Shown here: piece after piece, positions 32,670-41,928 of the stretch | How positions within the stretch are numbered: the stretch's first letter is position 1 | Layout of the letters: each line of letters opens with the position of its first letter | Assembly: GCA_937901125.1 (NCBI GenBank) | Contig: CALCGT010000027.1 | Location: 1 to 64,000 of the forward strand | Direction: 5' to 3' | DNA: 64,000 nt | Origin: an uncultured Clostridia bacterium | GTDB lineage: Bacteria; Bacillota; Clostridia; Lachnospirales; Anaerotignaceae | Notes under the pieces: generated by a model | The model's database searches: none | What the model was told of the DNA's origin: nothing | What the model saw: only the letters and a program-made list of their open reading frames with translations | Made by a program: the position numbers and the translations under genes

Positions 32670-33944
32670 TTATTTCCCTTGCTGCATCACGTTGATGATG
32701 GTCGCATCCATGGGTGCCATGCCCTCGTCGGAAATTCTGCCCAGATTTTTCTCCGTCTGCTCCGCAGAAGATCCGATGACGCCGAAGTTATGGGGGATCT
32801 CCACCCCTTCCATGGCCAGCATCGCGGAAAGATATGCGGAATATACCCCGGCGGAAGCTTTCAGGGCGCAGCCTGTGCTACCGCCGTCACAAATCATCCC
32901 TGTCAGGTTTGCCGCCATGTGATCCATTGCCGCAGAAACCTCTTTCACACCGCCACCCATCAGATAGACGATGCCGGAAGCCGCGCCGCTGCCGCCGCCC
33001 AATACGCAGCCGCAAAGGGCAGACAGTCTGCCGGTATAATGCTTGCTGTAAATGGTGATGAGACCGCTCAGTGCCACCGCACGGATGATTTCTTCCTCAG
33101 ATTTTCCCGTATATCTGCCATAGGAAACAACAGGCATAGAGCAAAGGATGCCATGGGAGCCGCTGCCAACGATGCTCATTGCCGCAAAGGGCAAACCAGC
33201 CAGTCTCGCATCCATGGCAGAGCAGGTCAGCTTCTGAGCCGCATAAATCATGTCATTGCCGCCCAATGCTCCTTTGTTCTGGAAAGCGGATAACGTTTTC
33301 CAAATACTCAGACCAACACCCTTTTCCCCTTCTGCAGAAAGCTGACAGTTCATTTCGATCATACCTTTGATACAGTCCAGTTCTTCGATGGGTACGTTTT
33401 TCGTGTAATCCACCATATCTGCCACGGTCACAGCTTCAAAATCGAACGTATTCCCTTTAGCTGCCGCTTCTGCCTTTTCCCCCTGGAACAGCACTTCGTT
33501 ATCCTTAGCCACATAAACGATATTGGCATGGAAATCCTCAATACGGCAAAGACCTACACCCTTTGTGGTGCTCACTTCCGCTTCAATAAAGATACTTTCC
33601 TTTGTTTTATCCACATGAATTTCAATAGGAATAGACAACGCCTTTGCCTGAGCCACATGATCTGCTGTAATATTTTTCAGCACCTCCAGCCCCAGCTGCC
33701 AATCGCCGCCCAAAGCCCCCAAGGCCGCTGCCATTTCGCAGCCCAGTTCTTCTGTACCGGGAATGGCACAGGAAAAGGCATTTTTATACATGCCGCCATT
33801 CATTGTCATTTCGATATGCAGCAGACTGCCGCCAACGGCAGCATAGGCCCTTGCCGCCGCCAGAGCAATGGCACCTACCTCCGTTACCCCCAAGGCAGGT
33901 CTTATTTCACTTTTTAGTAATGCTGTATAGTCAAATGTTATCAT
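32670..33944 (-). CDS. UPF0597 L-cysteine desulfidase (CyuA-like)
   Basis: 424 residues. Family of [4Fe-4S] enzymes that break L-cysteine to pyruvate, sulfide and ammonia, related to the alpha domain of L-serine dehydratase. The C-terminal stretches SALCGCVLGGGSGAASGIVYLMGGG and NLTGMICDGGSTGCALK contain the cluster cysteines; ELDCIKGMIEMNCQLS holds another conserved Cys. The ATG at 33944 has GGAGGAAG 7 bases upstream. Without a cyuR/cyuP neighbour the physiological role is inferred from the family. Confidence 0.88.
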   Translation of the reverse strand: MITFDYTALLKSEIRPALGVTEVGAIALAAARAYAAVGGSLLHIEMTMNGGMYKNAFSCAIPGTEELGCEMAAALGALGGDWQLGLEVLKNITADHVAQAKALSIPIEIHVDKTKESIFIEAEVSTTKGVGLCRIEDFHANIVYVAKDNEVLFQGEKAEAAAKGNTFDFEAVTVADMVDYTKNVPIEELDCIKGMIEMNCQLSAEGEKGVGLSIWKTLSAFQNKGALGGNDMIYAAQKLTCSAMDARLAGLPFAAMSIVGSGSHGILCSMPVVSYGRYTGKSEEEIIRAVALSGLITIYSKHYTGRLSALCGCVLGGGSGAASGIVYLMGGGVKEVSAAMDHMAANLTGMICDGGSTGCALKASAGVYSAYLSAMLAMEGVEIPHNFGVIGSSAEQTEKNLGRISDEGMAPMDATIINVMQQGK

Positions 33945-34093
33945 TTCTGCTTCCTCCTCCGTCACTTTGGTTGCTTTTTGTTCTAATAGTATAACTTTTT
34001 CTATGGGCTTTTGCTAGCCCCTTTCTTGTTTCTCCATCAATACATCAATAAAACGATTTTTTCGATTGTGCTCATTGAATTTTTCGATTTATA

Positions 34094-34122
34094 TTGTTTT
34101 CCGCGAAAAATGCCAGTATAAT
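34094..34122 (+). promoter_or_regulatory. promoter of the NSS transporter gene
   Basis: TTGTTT, 17 bases, TATAAT, 57 bases before the start codon. Confidence 0.55.
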
Positions 34123-34179
34123 ATGAAAGAAGTTTGCCTGACAAGGCAGCATAGGTTTTTATGATTTAGGAGGGTCACT

Positions 34180-35556
34180 ATGGAACAAAAAAGAGAAAAA
34201 TTTGCGTCCCGCTTGGGGTTTATCCTCATTTCCGCAGGCTGTGCCATCGGTCTGGGGAATGTTTGGAAATTTCCCTATATCACAGGGAAATACGGCGGTG
34301 CCGCATTTGTACTGATCTATTTCGTTTTCCTGCTCGTTCTGGGCATTCCTGTATTGACGGCAGAGCTTGCCGTAGGCCGCGCCAGCCAAAAGAGCGTTGC
34401 CATGTCTATGGATGTTTTGGAGCCCAAGGGCAGCAAATGGCACTGGTTCAAATATCCTGCCATGGCTGGCAACTATATTCTGATGATGTTCTACACCACA
34501 GTAGCCGGCTGGATGGTCTATTATTTCTTTAAAATGGCAACCGGCGGCTTTGTTGGGCTGGATGCCGATGGGGTCGGTGCAGCCTTTGGCAGCACATTGG
34601 CAAGCCCCGCCATCAACGTAGGGTTTATGATCGCCGTTATCATCGGCTGTATGCTGATCGTCGGCAAGGGTCTGCAAAATGGTGTAGAAAAGATCACTAA
34701 AGTGATGATGCTGGCTTTGCTGGCTCTGATGGTGGTACTGGCTGTTCGCTCCTTCTTTTTGGCAGGGGGCGAAGAAGGGCTGCGCTTCTATCTCTACCCT
34801 GACTTTTCCAAGCTGATGGAATACGGCCTGACAGAAGTGCTTTTCGCCGCCATGAGCCAGGCATTCTTCACACTGAGCATTGGTATGGGTGCCATGGCTA
34901 TCTTTGGCAGCTTCATTGATCGCAGCCACTCCCTGACAGGGGAAGCCATCTGCATCACCCTTTTGGATACTTCTGTGGCATTGATGGCAGGTCTTATCAT
35001 TTTTCCTGCCTGCTTTGCCTACGGCGTTGACCCCGGTCAGGGCCCCGGGCTGATCTTCGTTACTCTGCCCAATGTATTCAATGCCATGCCCGGTGGACGC
35101 CTGTGGGGTACATTGTTCTTCCTATTCATGTGCTTTGCGGCCTTTTCCACAGTCATCGGCGTATTCCAGAACCTGATTACCTTCTGGACAGATATGACCG
35201 ATGCCCCCAAAAAGAAGATCGTTGCCATCCATATGGTAGCCCTGATCCTGCTTTGCCTGCCCTGCGCCCTGGGCTTCAATGTGCTGAGTTTCCTACAGCC
35301 CCTGGGGGAAGGCTCTGGTGTGCTGGATCTGGAGGACTTCATCGTATCCAACAATATCCTGCCTTTGGGCAGCATCGTTTATGTCCTGTTCTGCTCCTGG
35401 AAAATGGGCTGGGGCTGGGATAAATTCATGGCAGAAGCCAATGCCGGCAACGGCATCAAATTCCCCAATGCCATCCGCCTGTATATCAAATATATCCTGC
35501 CTCTTATCATCCTGTTTGTATTCGTGATGGGATATATCTCCATGTTCGGGAAATAA
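34180..35556 (+). CDS. neurotransmitter:sodium symporter family transporter
   Basis: 458 residues, eleven to twelve helices. The TM1 signature ISAGCAIGLGNVWKFPYITGKYGGAAF gives the substrate and sodium site. AFFTLSIGMGAMAIFGSF (TM6/7 region) is also typical. Length matches prokaryotic LeuT/MhsT-like NSS proteins, which import hydrophobic or aromatic amino acids with Na+. AGGAGGG lies 8 bases upstream of the ATG. Monocistronic. Divergent from the cysteine desulfidase gene, which may hint at amino-acid scavenging. Confidence 0.93.
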   Translation: MEQKREKFASRLGFILISAGCAIGLGNVWKFPYITGKYGGAAFVLIYFVFLLVLGIPVLTAELAVGRASQKSVAMSMDVLEPKGSKWHWFKYPAMAGNYILMMFYTTVAGWMVYYFFKMATGGFVGLDADGVGAAFGSTLASPAINVGFMIAVIIGCMLIVGKGLQNGVEKITKVMMLALLALMVVLAVRSFFLAGGEEGLRFYLYPDFSKLMEYGLTEVLFAAMSQAFFTLSIGMGAMAIFGSFIDRSHSLTGEAICITLLDTSVALMAGLIIFPACFAYGVDPGQGPGLIFVTLPNVFNAMPGGRLWGTLFFLFMCFAAFSTVIGVFQNLITFWTDMTDAPKKKIVAIHMVALILLCLPCALGFNVLSFLQPLGEGSGVLDLEDFIVSNNILPLGSIVYVLFCSWKMGWGWDKFMAEANAGNGIKFPNAIRLYIKYILPLIILFVFVMGYISMFGK

Positions 35557-35570
35557 GGCGCAAAAGATTA

Positions 35571-35597
35571 AGCCTTGGCGAAAGCCAAGGCTTTTTT
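35571..35597 (+). terminator. intrinsic terminator of the NSS gene
   Basis: AGCCTTGGC and GCCAAGGCT with a GAAA loop, then TTTTTT. Confidence 0.9.
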
Positions 35598-35667
35598 TGC
35601 TATCAAAACTCTACGAAGCGTTGATTGTGTTTCTTTGCTCCCCTTTCTATACTGGAGAAAAAAGGAG

Positions 35668-36049
35668 ATGAGCAAAATAAAATTTCAACCAATCGACCTG
35701 CGAACCCTGCCAAGGGGCGAGATGTTCTATTATTTTTCAAAAATGGCACCCACGGGCTATTCCCTGACCGTTTCCATGGACGTGACAAAGCTGCGGCAAA
35801 CCCTGAAAGAGGCAGGGCTGAAATTCTTTCCCGCCTATCTTTGGCTGATCACGAAAAATCTGAATCAGCAAATGGAATTTAAGATGGCAATACAGGAGGA
35901 AACACTGGGGTATTTCAACAGTCTACCCCCCCTTTTACGCCACCTTCCACCACGCCGCCACCGATGGCTATCATATCCATCTGTTCCTGCAATCCCTGCA
36001 AAAAGATATGGATACCTTTTCCCAATATATCAACAATGCTCTCAAATGA
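35668..36049 (+). pseudogene. decayed chloramphenicol O-acetyltransferase (CatA type)
   Basis: The first 90 codons (MSKIKFQPIDLRTLPRGEMFYYF... to EETLGYFNSL) match the N-terminus of type A CAT trimers. Then, in another frame, comes the C-terminal end: FYATFHHAATDGYHIHLFLQ followed by SLQKDMDTFSQYINNALK, stop at 36047-36049. It retains the catalytic HHxxxDG box. The middle 80-90 residues are gone, and the join lies in the run CTACCCCCCCTTTT near 35922-35935. The 3' end overlaps the last codons of def on the other strand by 8 bases. Confidence 0.8.
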
Positions 36050-36452
36050 TGATGCCGTTGCAGTGGTCGATCTCATGCTGGATGACTTCCGCCACCCAGC
36101 CGGAAAATTTATGTCGCTGCTGCTTCCAGGAAGCATCCAGATATTCCACCTCAATCTCCTCATATCTGGTGGTTTTCCGGGTGCCTGTCAGGGAAAGGCA
36201 GCCCTCCTCCGCTTCATAGGAGCCGCTTTTTGCCACGATGACAGGATTGATCATGGCCACGTTCATAACCCCCATATTTACAGCAATGATGCATTTTTTC
36301 ACACCAATCATATTGGCAGCAAGACCAACACAGCCGGCTTCATTGGCTTTCAGCGTATCCAGCAGATCCTGCACCACCTGCTGATCGGCTTTTGTGGCAG
36401 GCTGCGATTTCTGTTTCAAGAAAAATTCATCTTTTATGATCGATTTTACCAT
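36042..36452 (-). CDS. def: peptide deformylase, short form
   Basis: 136 residues. Removes the N-formyl group from nascent proteins. Motif 2 EEGCLSL (metal Cys85) and motif 3 QHEIDH (His126, Glu127, His130) are intact. Motif 1 reads GLAANMIG, with Met48 where canonical GLAAPQIG has the oxyanion Gln; this variant is seen in a subclass of short clostridial deformylases, from memory. The ATG at 36452 has GCAGGAGGAA 5 bases upstream. The protein ends right at HCNGIII, without the usual C-terminal helix. Confidence 0.85.
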   Translation of the reverse strand: MVKSIIKDEFFLKQKSQPATKADQQVVQDLLDTLKANEAGCVGLAANMIGVKKCIIAVNMGVMNVAMINPVIVAKSGSYEAEEGCLSLTGTRKTTRYEEIEVEYLDASWKQQRHKFSGWVAEVIQHEIDHCNGIII

Positions 36453-36508
36453 AGTTTCCTCCTGCATATAGAAGAGACACCCTTTAAAGGAGTCCTGATA
36501 AGAAAACA

Positions 36509-36555
36509 AAAAACCGGAAGAGATCCTTAAAATCAAGGCCGCTTTCGGTTTTTGT
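36509..36555 (-). terminator. terminator of asnS
   Basis: AAACCGAAAG and CTTCCGGTTT (one mismatch) separated by about 21 bases with inner pairing, followed by TTTTGTTTTC on the minus strand. Confidence 0.6.
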
Positions 36556-36584
36556 TTTTTGTAAATTTTTATTGCATCAGCAGA

Positions 36585-37979
36585 TTAGAATTCAGCATTC
36601 TTTACGGTTCTGGGGTAAGGCAGTACGTCACGGATATTGCCTACACCTGTCAGGTACATTACTGCACGTTCGAAACCCAGACCGAAGCCTGCGTGTCTGG
36701 TGCCGCCGTATTTCCGCAGATCCAGATACCACCAGTAATCTTCTTTTTTCAGACCCAGTTCGTTCATACGGGCTTCCAGAACATCCAGTCTTTCTTCTCT
36801 CTGGCTGCCGCCGATGATTTCACCAACGCCAGGAACCAGCAGGTCCATGGCTGCTACAGTCTTGCCGTCATCATTCAGGCGCATATAGAAGGCTTTGATT
36901 TCTGTAGGGTAGTCTGTAACGAATACGGGTTTTTTGAAAATCTGTTCTGTCAGATAGCGTTCATGCTCTGTCTGCAGGTCGATGCCCCATTCTACGGGAT
37001 ATTCGAACTGATGACCGGATTTTTTCAGCAGTTCTACTGCTTCTGTATAGGTCACTCTGCCAAAGTCGTTGTTCAGGATGTTGTTCAGTCTATCCAGCAG
37101 GCCCTTGTCCACAAAGCTGTTGAAGAATTCCATTTCTTCGGGAGCATTGTCCAGCACATACTGGATGATGTATTTCAGCATTTCTTCAGCAATTTCCATG
37201 TTATCGTTCAGATCAGCAAAAGCCATTTCAGGCTCGATCATCCAGAATTCTGCAGCGTGTCTTGTTGTGTTGGAATTTTCCGCACGGAAGGTGGGGCCGA
37301 AAGTATAGATATTGCGGAATGCCATAGCAAATGTTTCCGCGGAAAGCTGACCGGATACTGTCAGGTTTGTTTCCTTGCCGAAGAAGTCCTTGGAATAGTC
37401 TACCTTGCCGTCTTCTGTACGGGGCAGGTTTTCCAGATCCAGTGTGGTTACACGGAACATTTCGCCGGCACCTTCACAGTCGGAGCCTGTGATGATAGGT
37501 GTATGAGCATAAACGAAGCCTTTGCCCTGGAAGAATTCATGGATCGCCATAGCGATCAGGCTGCGTACACGGAAAGTTGCAGAGAACAGGTTTGTTCTGG
37601 GGCGCAGATAAGCGATTTCACGCAGGAATTCTACAGAGTGGCGTTTTTTCTGCAGAGGATAATCGGGTGTAGAAGTGCCTTCCACTGCGATTTCTGTTGC
37701 TTTGATTTCAAAGGGCTGTTTTGCTTCGGGTGTCTCCACCAGCAGACCTTTTACGATCAGGGCTGCACCAACGTTCTGTTTGGAAATTTCTTCGTAGTTG
37801 GAGAGCTTTTCTGCTTCGAATACGATCTGGATGTTCTTAAAGAAAGACCCATCGTTCAGTTCGATGAAGCCAAAGTTTTTGGAGACACGCATGGTGCGGA
37901 TCCAGCCGCCCAGGGTCACTTCTTTATTGGCATACTCCGCTGTGTTGCGGTAGATAGATTTTACGGTTGTCAAATCCAT
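36585..37979 (-). CDS. asnS: asparaginyl-tRNA synthetase
   Basis: 464 residues, class IIb aaRS. An N-terminal OB anticodon-binding domain (VTLGGWIRTMRVSKNFGFIELNDGS) precedes the catalytic core with FRVRSLIAMAIHEFFQGKGFVYAHTPIIT (motif 1), TFGPTFRAENSNTTRHAAEFWMIEPEMAF (motif 2) and GFGLGFERAVMYLTGVGNIRDVLPYPR (motif 3). The ending YPRTVKNAEF is typical AsnRS. No T-box is visible in the short upstream region. Confidence 0.97.
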   Translation of the reverse strand: MDLTTVKSIYRNTAEYANKEVTLGGWIRTMRVSKNFGFIELNDGSFFKNIQIVFEAEKLSNYEEISKQNVGAALIVKGLLVETPEAKQPFEIKATEIAVEGTSTPDYPLQKKRHSVEFLREIAYLRPRTNLFSATFRVRSLIAMAIHEFFQGKGFVYAHTPIITGSDCEGAGEMFRVTTLDLENLPRTEDGKVDYSKDFFGKETNLTVSGQLSAETFAMAFRNIYTFGPTFRAENSNTTRHAAEFWMIEPEMAFADLNDNMEIAEEMLKYIIQYVLDNAPEEMEFFNSFVDKGLLDRLNNILNNDFGRVTYTEAVELLKKSGHQFEYPVEWGIDLQTEHERYLTEQIFKKPVFVTDYPTEIKAFYMRLNDDGKTVAAMDLLVPGVGEIIGGSQREERLDVLEARMNELGLKKEDYWWYLDLRKYGGTRHAGFGLGFERAVMYLTGVGNIRDVLPYPRTVKNAEF

Positions 37980-38058
37980 GTTTTTTCTTCCTTTCCAAGA
38001 TATTTTTTCACATTATCCCTATTGTAGCCGTTTTGGGGCAAAAAGACAACCTCTTTTC

Positions 38059-39033
38059 TCAGAGAAAAGGCAGAAAATCGCCATATCCTTCCCGTTCCAT
38101 GTCCTCTTTGGGGATAAAACGGAGAGAAGCACTGTTGATACAGTAGCGCAAGCCTCCCAACCGGGCAGGGCCATCATCAAAAACATGTCCCAGATGGGCA
38201 TTGCCCACACGGCTACGCACCTCTGTACGAATCATGCCGAAGGAAAGGTCGTCGTATTCCGTAACGGTATTAGGGTCGATGGGCTTGGCAAAGGCCGGCC
38301 AGCCGCAGGCAGAAGGGAATTTATCCTTCGAGGAAAACAGGGGCTCTCCAGTAGTGATATCCACATAAATGCCCTCCCGTTTTGTGTTCCAGTATGCATT
38401 TTCAAAGGGGGGCTCTGTGGCATTCTGCTGGGTCACGGCATACTGCATGGGGGTCAAGGCCTCTTTCAGCTCCGCCGTGGTCTTTCTGGTATAACGATTA
38501 GGGTCTACCACCCGCTGTTTCATCTTGGCGATTTTTGCAAAATTGATGTGGCAGTAGCCGCCGGGGTTTTTATCCAGATAATCCTGATGGTATTCCTCCG
38601 CAGGGATGAACTGCAGCAAAGGCAGGTTTTCCACCATAATGGGAGCGTCATATTCCTTCTGCAATTCTTTCAGAAAATCGGCGGCAATCAGACGCTGTTC
38701 TTCGTTCAGGGAATAGATGCCCGTGCGGTACTGGATGCCGAAATCCGCTCCCTGTCTGCCCAAAGAGGTCGGGTCGATGGTATAGGCATATTCCCTCAGG
38801 ATTTCTTTCAGAGAAATGATATCTGCATCGAAAACCACTTCCACCGTTTCCGCATGACCGCTGTGGCTGCAAACCTCCTCATAGGTGACGCTTTCCGGCA
38901 GCTCCGGGTTCCAGCCCTCTTTTTTCCCGAAGGCATAGCCCACACGGGTGGAAAGCACGCTTTCGATGGTTTTCATATAATGCTCGGTGCCCCAAAAGCA
39001 GCCACCGGCTAAATAAATGGTTTCTTTTTTCAA
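38059..39033 (-). CDS. msrAB: bifunctional methionine sulfoxide reductase A/B
   Basis: 324 residues. The N-terminal MsrA domain has the catalytic Cys12 in AGGCFWGTEHY and GYAFGKK; it reduces S-sulfoxides. The C-terminal MsrB domain (from about 180) has FPSACGWPAF and catalytic Cys in GLRYCINSASLRF; it reduces R-sulfoxides. The start is a TTG at 39033 with AGGAGGG 6 bases upstream; no ATG is suitably placed. The gene begins 14 bases after the nitrilase-family gene, forming a two-gene operon. Confidence 0.93.
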   Translation of the reverse strand: MKKETIYLAGGCFWGTEHYMKTIESVLSTRVGYAFGKKEGWNPELPESVTYEEVCSHSGHAETVEVVFDADIISLKEILREYAYTIDPTSLGRQGADFGIQYRTGIYSLNEEQRLIAADFLKELQKEYDAPIMVENLPLLQFIPAEEYHQDYLDKNPGGYCHINFAKIAKMKQRVVDPNRYTRKTTAELKEALTPMQYAVTQQNATEPPFENAYWNTKREGIYVDITTGEPLFSSKDKFPSACGWPAFAKPIDPNTVTEYDDLSFGMIRTEVRSRVGNAHLGHVFDDGPARLGGLRYCINSASLRFIPKEDMEREGYGDFLPFL

Positions 39034-39047
39034 AGAAATCCCTCCTT

Positions 39048-39911
39048 TTATTTGAACAGTTTCTTTGTAAGATTCCAATGGGCTTTGCCGCTGGTCTCTT
39101 CTGTGACCACATCGTACAGGTCTGTGCGGCGATGCTTCAGCAGTGGCAGCTGTTCTCTTACCGTTTCCACTTTTTCAAAATCCAATTCCACCGTCAGGAT
39201 GCCTTCTCTTTCGTCTAGCTGTTCCACCACACTGCCCCAAGGGTCGGTGACGATAGAGTGTCCCCAGGCATGGTAGGAAGAAGCCATATCCCTTGCGGGG
39301 GCGCAGCCTGCCATGAATACCTGATTATCCAAGGCCCGCATACGGAAGGAAAGCTCCCAATGGGCGGGGCCAGTGGTCATGTTGAAGGCAGCTGGCACAA
39401 TGATGGCCTGTACCCCTTCCAACGCCAGCAGACGGGAAAGTTCGGGGAAACGGATATCATAGCAAATAATAAGACCGAATTTCCCCCAAGGGGTATCGAA
39501 GGTGGTCACATCCCTGCCTGCAGTAAAGGTGTCGGATTCCATGAAATACTGACCACCGGGGACGTTGATGTCGAATAAATGGGTCTTTCTATGGGCGCAT
39601 ACATACTCCCCTTTGTTGTTATATACAAAGGAGGCATTATATATTTTGCCATCGGATGCCAGAGGAATGGAACCTGCCACGATATACAGCCCCAGTTCCT
39701 TTGCCGTTTCTGCAATTTCCTGCAAAAAGGCACTGTCTCGTTCCATGGCATATTTCACAAATGCGCTGTTTTCATAGGGACAGCAGCACATTTCCGGCAG
39801 GACAGCCATATCTGCCCCCGCCGCCTTGGCTTTTTTCAGCATAGCCTTAATCTTCCCGATATTTTCTTCTGGTGTTGCCATGGTTTTCATTTGTAGTAAG
39901 GATAATTTCAC
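39048..39911 (-). CDS. nitrilase-superfamily amidase (omega-amidase-like)
   Basis: 287 residues with the Glu-Lys-Cys triad: Glu in LPEMCCCP, Lys in HRKTHLFDINVPGG, Cys in GLIICYDIRFPEL. HLFDINVPGG and the YDIRFPE signature match Nit2/YafV omega-amidases, which hydrolyse 2-oxoglutaramate-type amides. The start is GTG at 39911 with AAAGGAG 9 bases upstream. It is cotranscribed with msrAB, suggesting a link to methionine or glutamine-transaminase repair, which is inference. Confidence 0.88.
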   Translation of the reverse strand: MKLSLLQMKTMATPEENIGKIKAMLKKAKAAGADMAVLPEMCCCPYENSAFVKYAMERDSAFLQEIAETAKELGLYIVAGSIPLASDGKIYNASFVYNNKGEYVCAHRKTHLFDINVPGGQYFMESDTFTAGRDVTTFDTPWGKFGLIICYDIRFPELSRLLALEGVQAIIVPAAFNMTTGPAHWELSFRMRALDNQVFMAGCAPARDMASSYHAWGHSIVTDPWGSVVEQLDEREGILTVELDFEKVETVREQLPLLKHRRTDLYDVVTEETSGKAHWNLTKKLFK

Positions 39912-40036
39912 GGGAACCCACTCCTTTCGGTTCGTTCATTTTTCTGCCCTCATCATAGCATATCTGAGAAAAAAGAAAAAGAGGATTTGCCCTCTGCATA
40001 GAATAGAAAGAGCATCTATATTAAAGGAGTTTTCCC

Positions 40037-40504
40037 ATGTATCCTTATTTTCAACGAGACCCCAAACAAAACCTGCAGACCAGAGAGATGACCTCTGCGG
40101 ACCCCTTGCGGGATTTTCTGACACAAAACCCTGATTTCGGCACCCTGCTGTTTCAGGTGACCGGCGGACAGGGAGCCTTTCCCATCGGAGGGGCAACGGT
40201 AGTCATTAATAAAAACCTGACAGACGGTCACGCCCTTTCTATCACCACTACCACCGATGAAAGCGGCAAAACCCAGGAATTTTCCCTGCCTGCCCCCCAT
40301 AAGAGCATTTCCCAGACCCCCAACGAAAGGGATTATTTCGCCACCTATGATGCAGTCATCACTGCCCCGGGCTATATCGCTGTGACGGTGCGGGATATTC
40401 CCATTTTCGACGGCATCACCACCATACAGCCTGTCAATCTTTCCCCCAACCTGACCGGGCAATTCGTCACAGAAACCATCGAAGACACTGAACCTGAATT
40501 TTGA
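40037..40504 (+). CDS. beta-sandwich protein of the spore peptidoglycan-binding pair
   Basis: 155 residues, no signal peptide. The central part (about 35-135) reads like a carboxypeptidase-regulatory or prealbumin-like beta sandwich: GGATVVINKNLTDGHALSITTTTDESGKTQEF, AVITAPGYIAVTVRDIPIFDGITTIQPV. AAAGGAG lies 8 bases upstream. Its stop is 15 bases before the SpoIID-like/PG-binding gene, and the two surely form an operon. Such pairs occur in spore-forming Clostridia; exact function unknown. Confidence 0.75.
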   Translation: MYPYFQRDPKQNLQTREMTSADPLRDFLTQNPDFGTLLFQVTGGQGAFPIGGATVVINKNLTDGHALSITTTTDESGKTQEFSLPAPHKSISQTPNERDYFATYDAVITAPGYIAVTVRDIPIFDGITTIQPVNLSPNLTGQFVTETIEDTEPEF

Positions 40505-40519
40505 GAAAGGAGTACAGCT

Positions 40520-41872
40520 ATGGCCTTACAGCAATTGCCTACCATCCCGGAGACCATCACCGTCCATCTGGGGCTTCCCGATCAGCCGGCGGAAAACGTC
40601 ACCGTTCCCTTCCCCGACTATATCAAAAACGTGGCTTCCAGCGAAATCTATCCCACCTGGCCAGAAGCCGCCATCCGTGCAAATATCTACGCCCAGATCA
40701 CCTATGCCCTGAATCGGGTCTACAATGAATTTTACCGCAGTCAGGGCTACGACTTCGATGTCACCAACACCACCCAGTACGACCAGAAATTCATCAAGGG
40801 CAGAGATATCTATGAAAACATCAGCCGGATCGTAGATGAGATTTTCAACAACTACGTGGTACAGCAGGGGCGGGTAGACCCCTTTTTCACCGCCTACTGC
40901 AACGGCACCACCACCGTCTGTGCCGGGCTTTCCCAATGGGGAACTGTAGCCCTGGCAGAGCAGGGCTTGACCCCTTATCAGATTTTACAGAGATTTTACG
41001 GCCCCAATATCGGCATTGTGGAAAATGCCCCCATTTCCGCCAACGTGCCTACCTATCCTGGCACCCCCCTGCGGTTGGGGGACGCCCGAAACGAAGTAAA
41101 GACCATACAGCTGCAGCTAAACCGCATCGCCGATAATTACCCGGCTATCCCGAAAATCGAAAATCCCAACGGCATATTTGATGTGGCTACGGAAAATGCC
41201 GTCAGGGAATTTCAGCGCATCTTCAACCTGGTTCTTGACGGCATCGTGGGAAAAGCCACATGGTATCAGCTGAAATATGTCTATAACGGAGTAAAGCGAC
41301 TGAATGAGCTGACCTCCGAAGGACTGACCCTAGAAGAAGTGACCCGTCCCTTCCCCCCTGCGCTGCAGGAAGGCACCCAGGGGGGAAGTGTCCGTTCTCT
41401 GCAGTATTATCTGGCAGTGATCTCCTATCTTTCCGACGGCATCGTCCCCAGTGTGACCATCGACGGGATTTTCGGCCCCCAGACAAAGGCAGCTGTCATG
41501 GCCTTCCAGAATCTTGCCGGGCTGACACCTGACGGGATCGTGGGACAAAACACATGGCGGCGGATAGAACAGGCCTATCAAATCATTCTGGATACCCTGC
41601 CCCCCAATATTCAGGGACAGGGGGCAAAGATATACCCCGGCTATGTCCTTTCCCTGGGCTTGGAAAATCAGGATGTGCGTGATCTGCAGACCTATCTGCA
41701 GGGGATCGCCGATTTTTACGGTAATATCCCCCGCATCGAGGTAACAGGCATCTTTGATGAACCCACTAGGGATACCGTCATTGCCCTGCAGTCCCAGTAT
41801 GGGCTGCCCTTGGAAGGGGCGGTGGGTCCTGCCACATGGGAACGTATCCTCAACCTTTATAACTCCAGATGA
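40520..41872 (+). CDS. SpoIID-like protein with three peptidoglycan-binding domains
   Basis: 450 residues. The N-terminal region (about 15-165) has FPDYIKNVASSEIYPTWPEAAIRANIYAQ, the SpoIID/LytB signature. Three PG-binding-1 domains follow at about 185-265 (FDVATENAVREFQRIFNLVLDGIVGKATW), 285-355 (FGPQTKAAVMAFQNLAGLTPDGIVGQNTW) and 375-445. No signal peptide is seen, which fits action inside the sporangium or spore. It may bind or modify cortex peptidoglycan. Catalytic competence of the SpoIID-like part is unproven. Confidence 0.85.
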   Translation: MALQQLPTIPETITVHLGLPDQPAENVTVPFPDYIKNVASSEIYPTWPEAAIRANIYAQITYALNRVYNEFYRSQGYDFDVTNTTQYDQKFIKGRDIYENISRIVDEIFNNYVVQQGRVDPFFTAYCNGTTTVCAGLSQWGTVALAEQGLTPYQILQRFYGPNIGIVENAPISANVPTYPGTPLRLGDARNEVKTIQLQLNRIADNYPAIPKIENPNGIFDVATENAVREFQRIFNLVLDGIVGKATWYQLKYVYNGVKRLNELTSEGLTLEEVTRPFPPALQEGTQGGSVRSLQYYLAVISYLSDGIVPSVTIDGIFGPQTKAAVMAFQNLAGLTPDGIVGQNTWRRIEQAYQIILDTLPPNIQGQGAKIYPGYVLSLGLENQDVRDLQTYLQGIADFYGNIPRIEVTGIFDEPTRDTVIALQSQYGLPLEGAVGPATWERILNLYNSR

Positions 41873-41885
41873 CAAAGGGTATAAA

Positions 41886-41915
41886 AGAAGCCGCAGACCA
41901 AAGGTCTGCGGCTGT
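41886..41915. terminator. bidirectional intrinsic terminator
   Basis: GCCGCAGACC and GGTCTGCGGC with an AAA loop and T/A tails, between convergent genes. Confidence 0.88.
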
Positions 41916-41928
41916 TTTGCCGTTTCAA

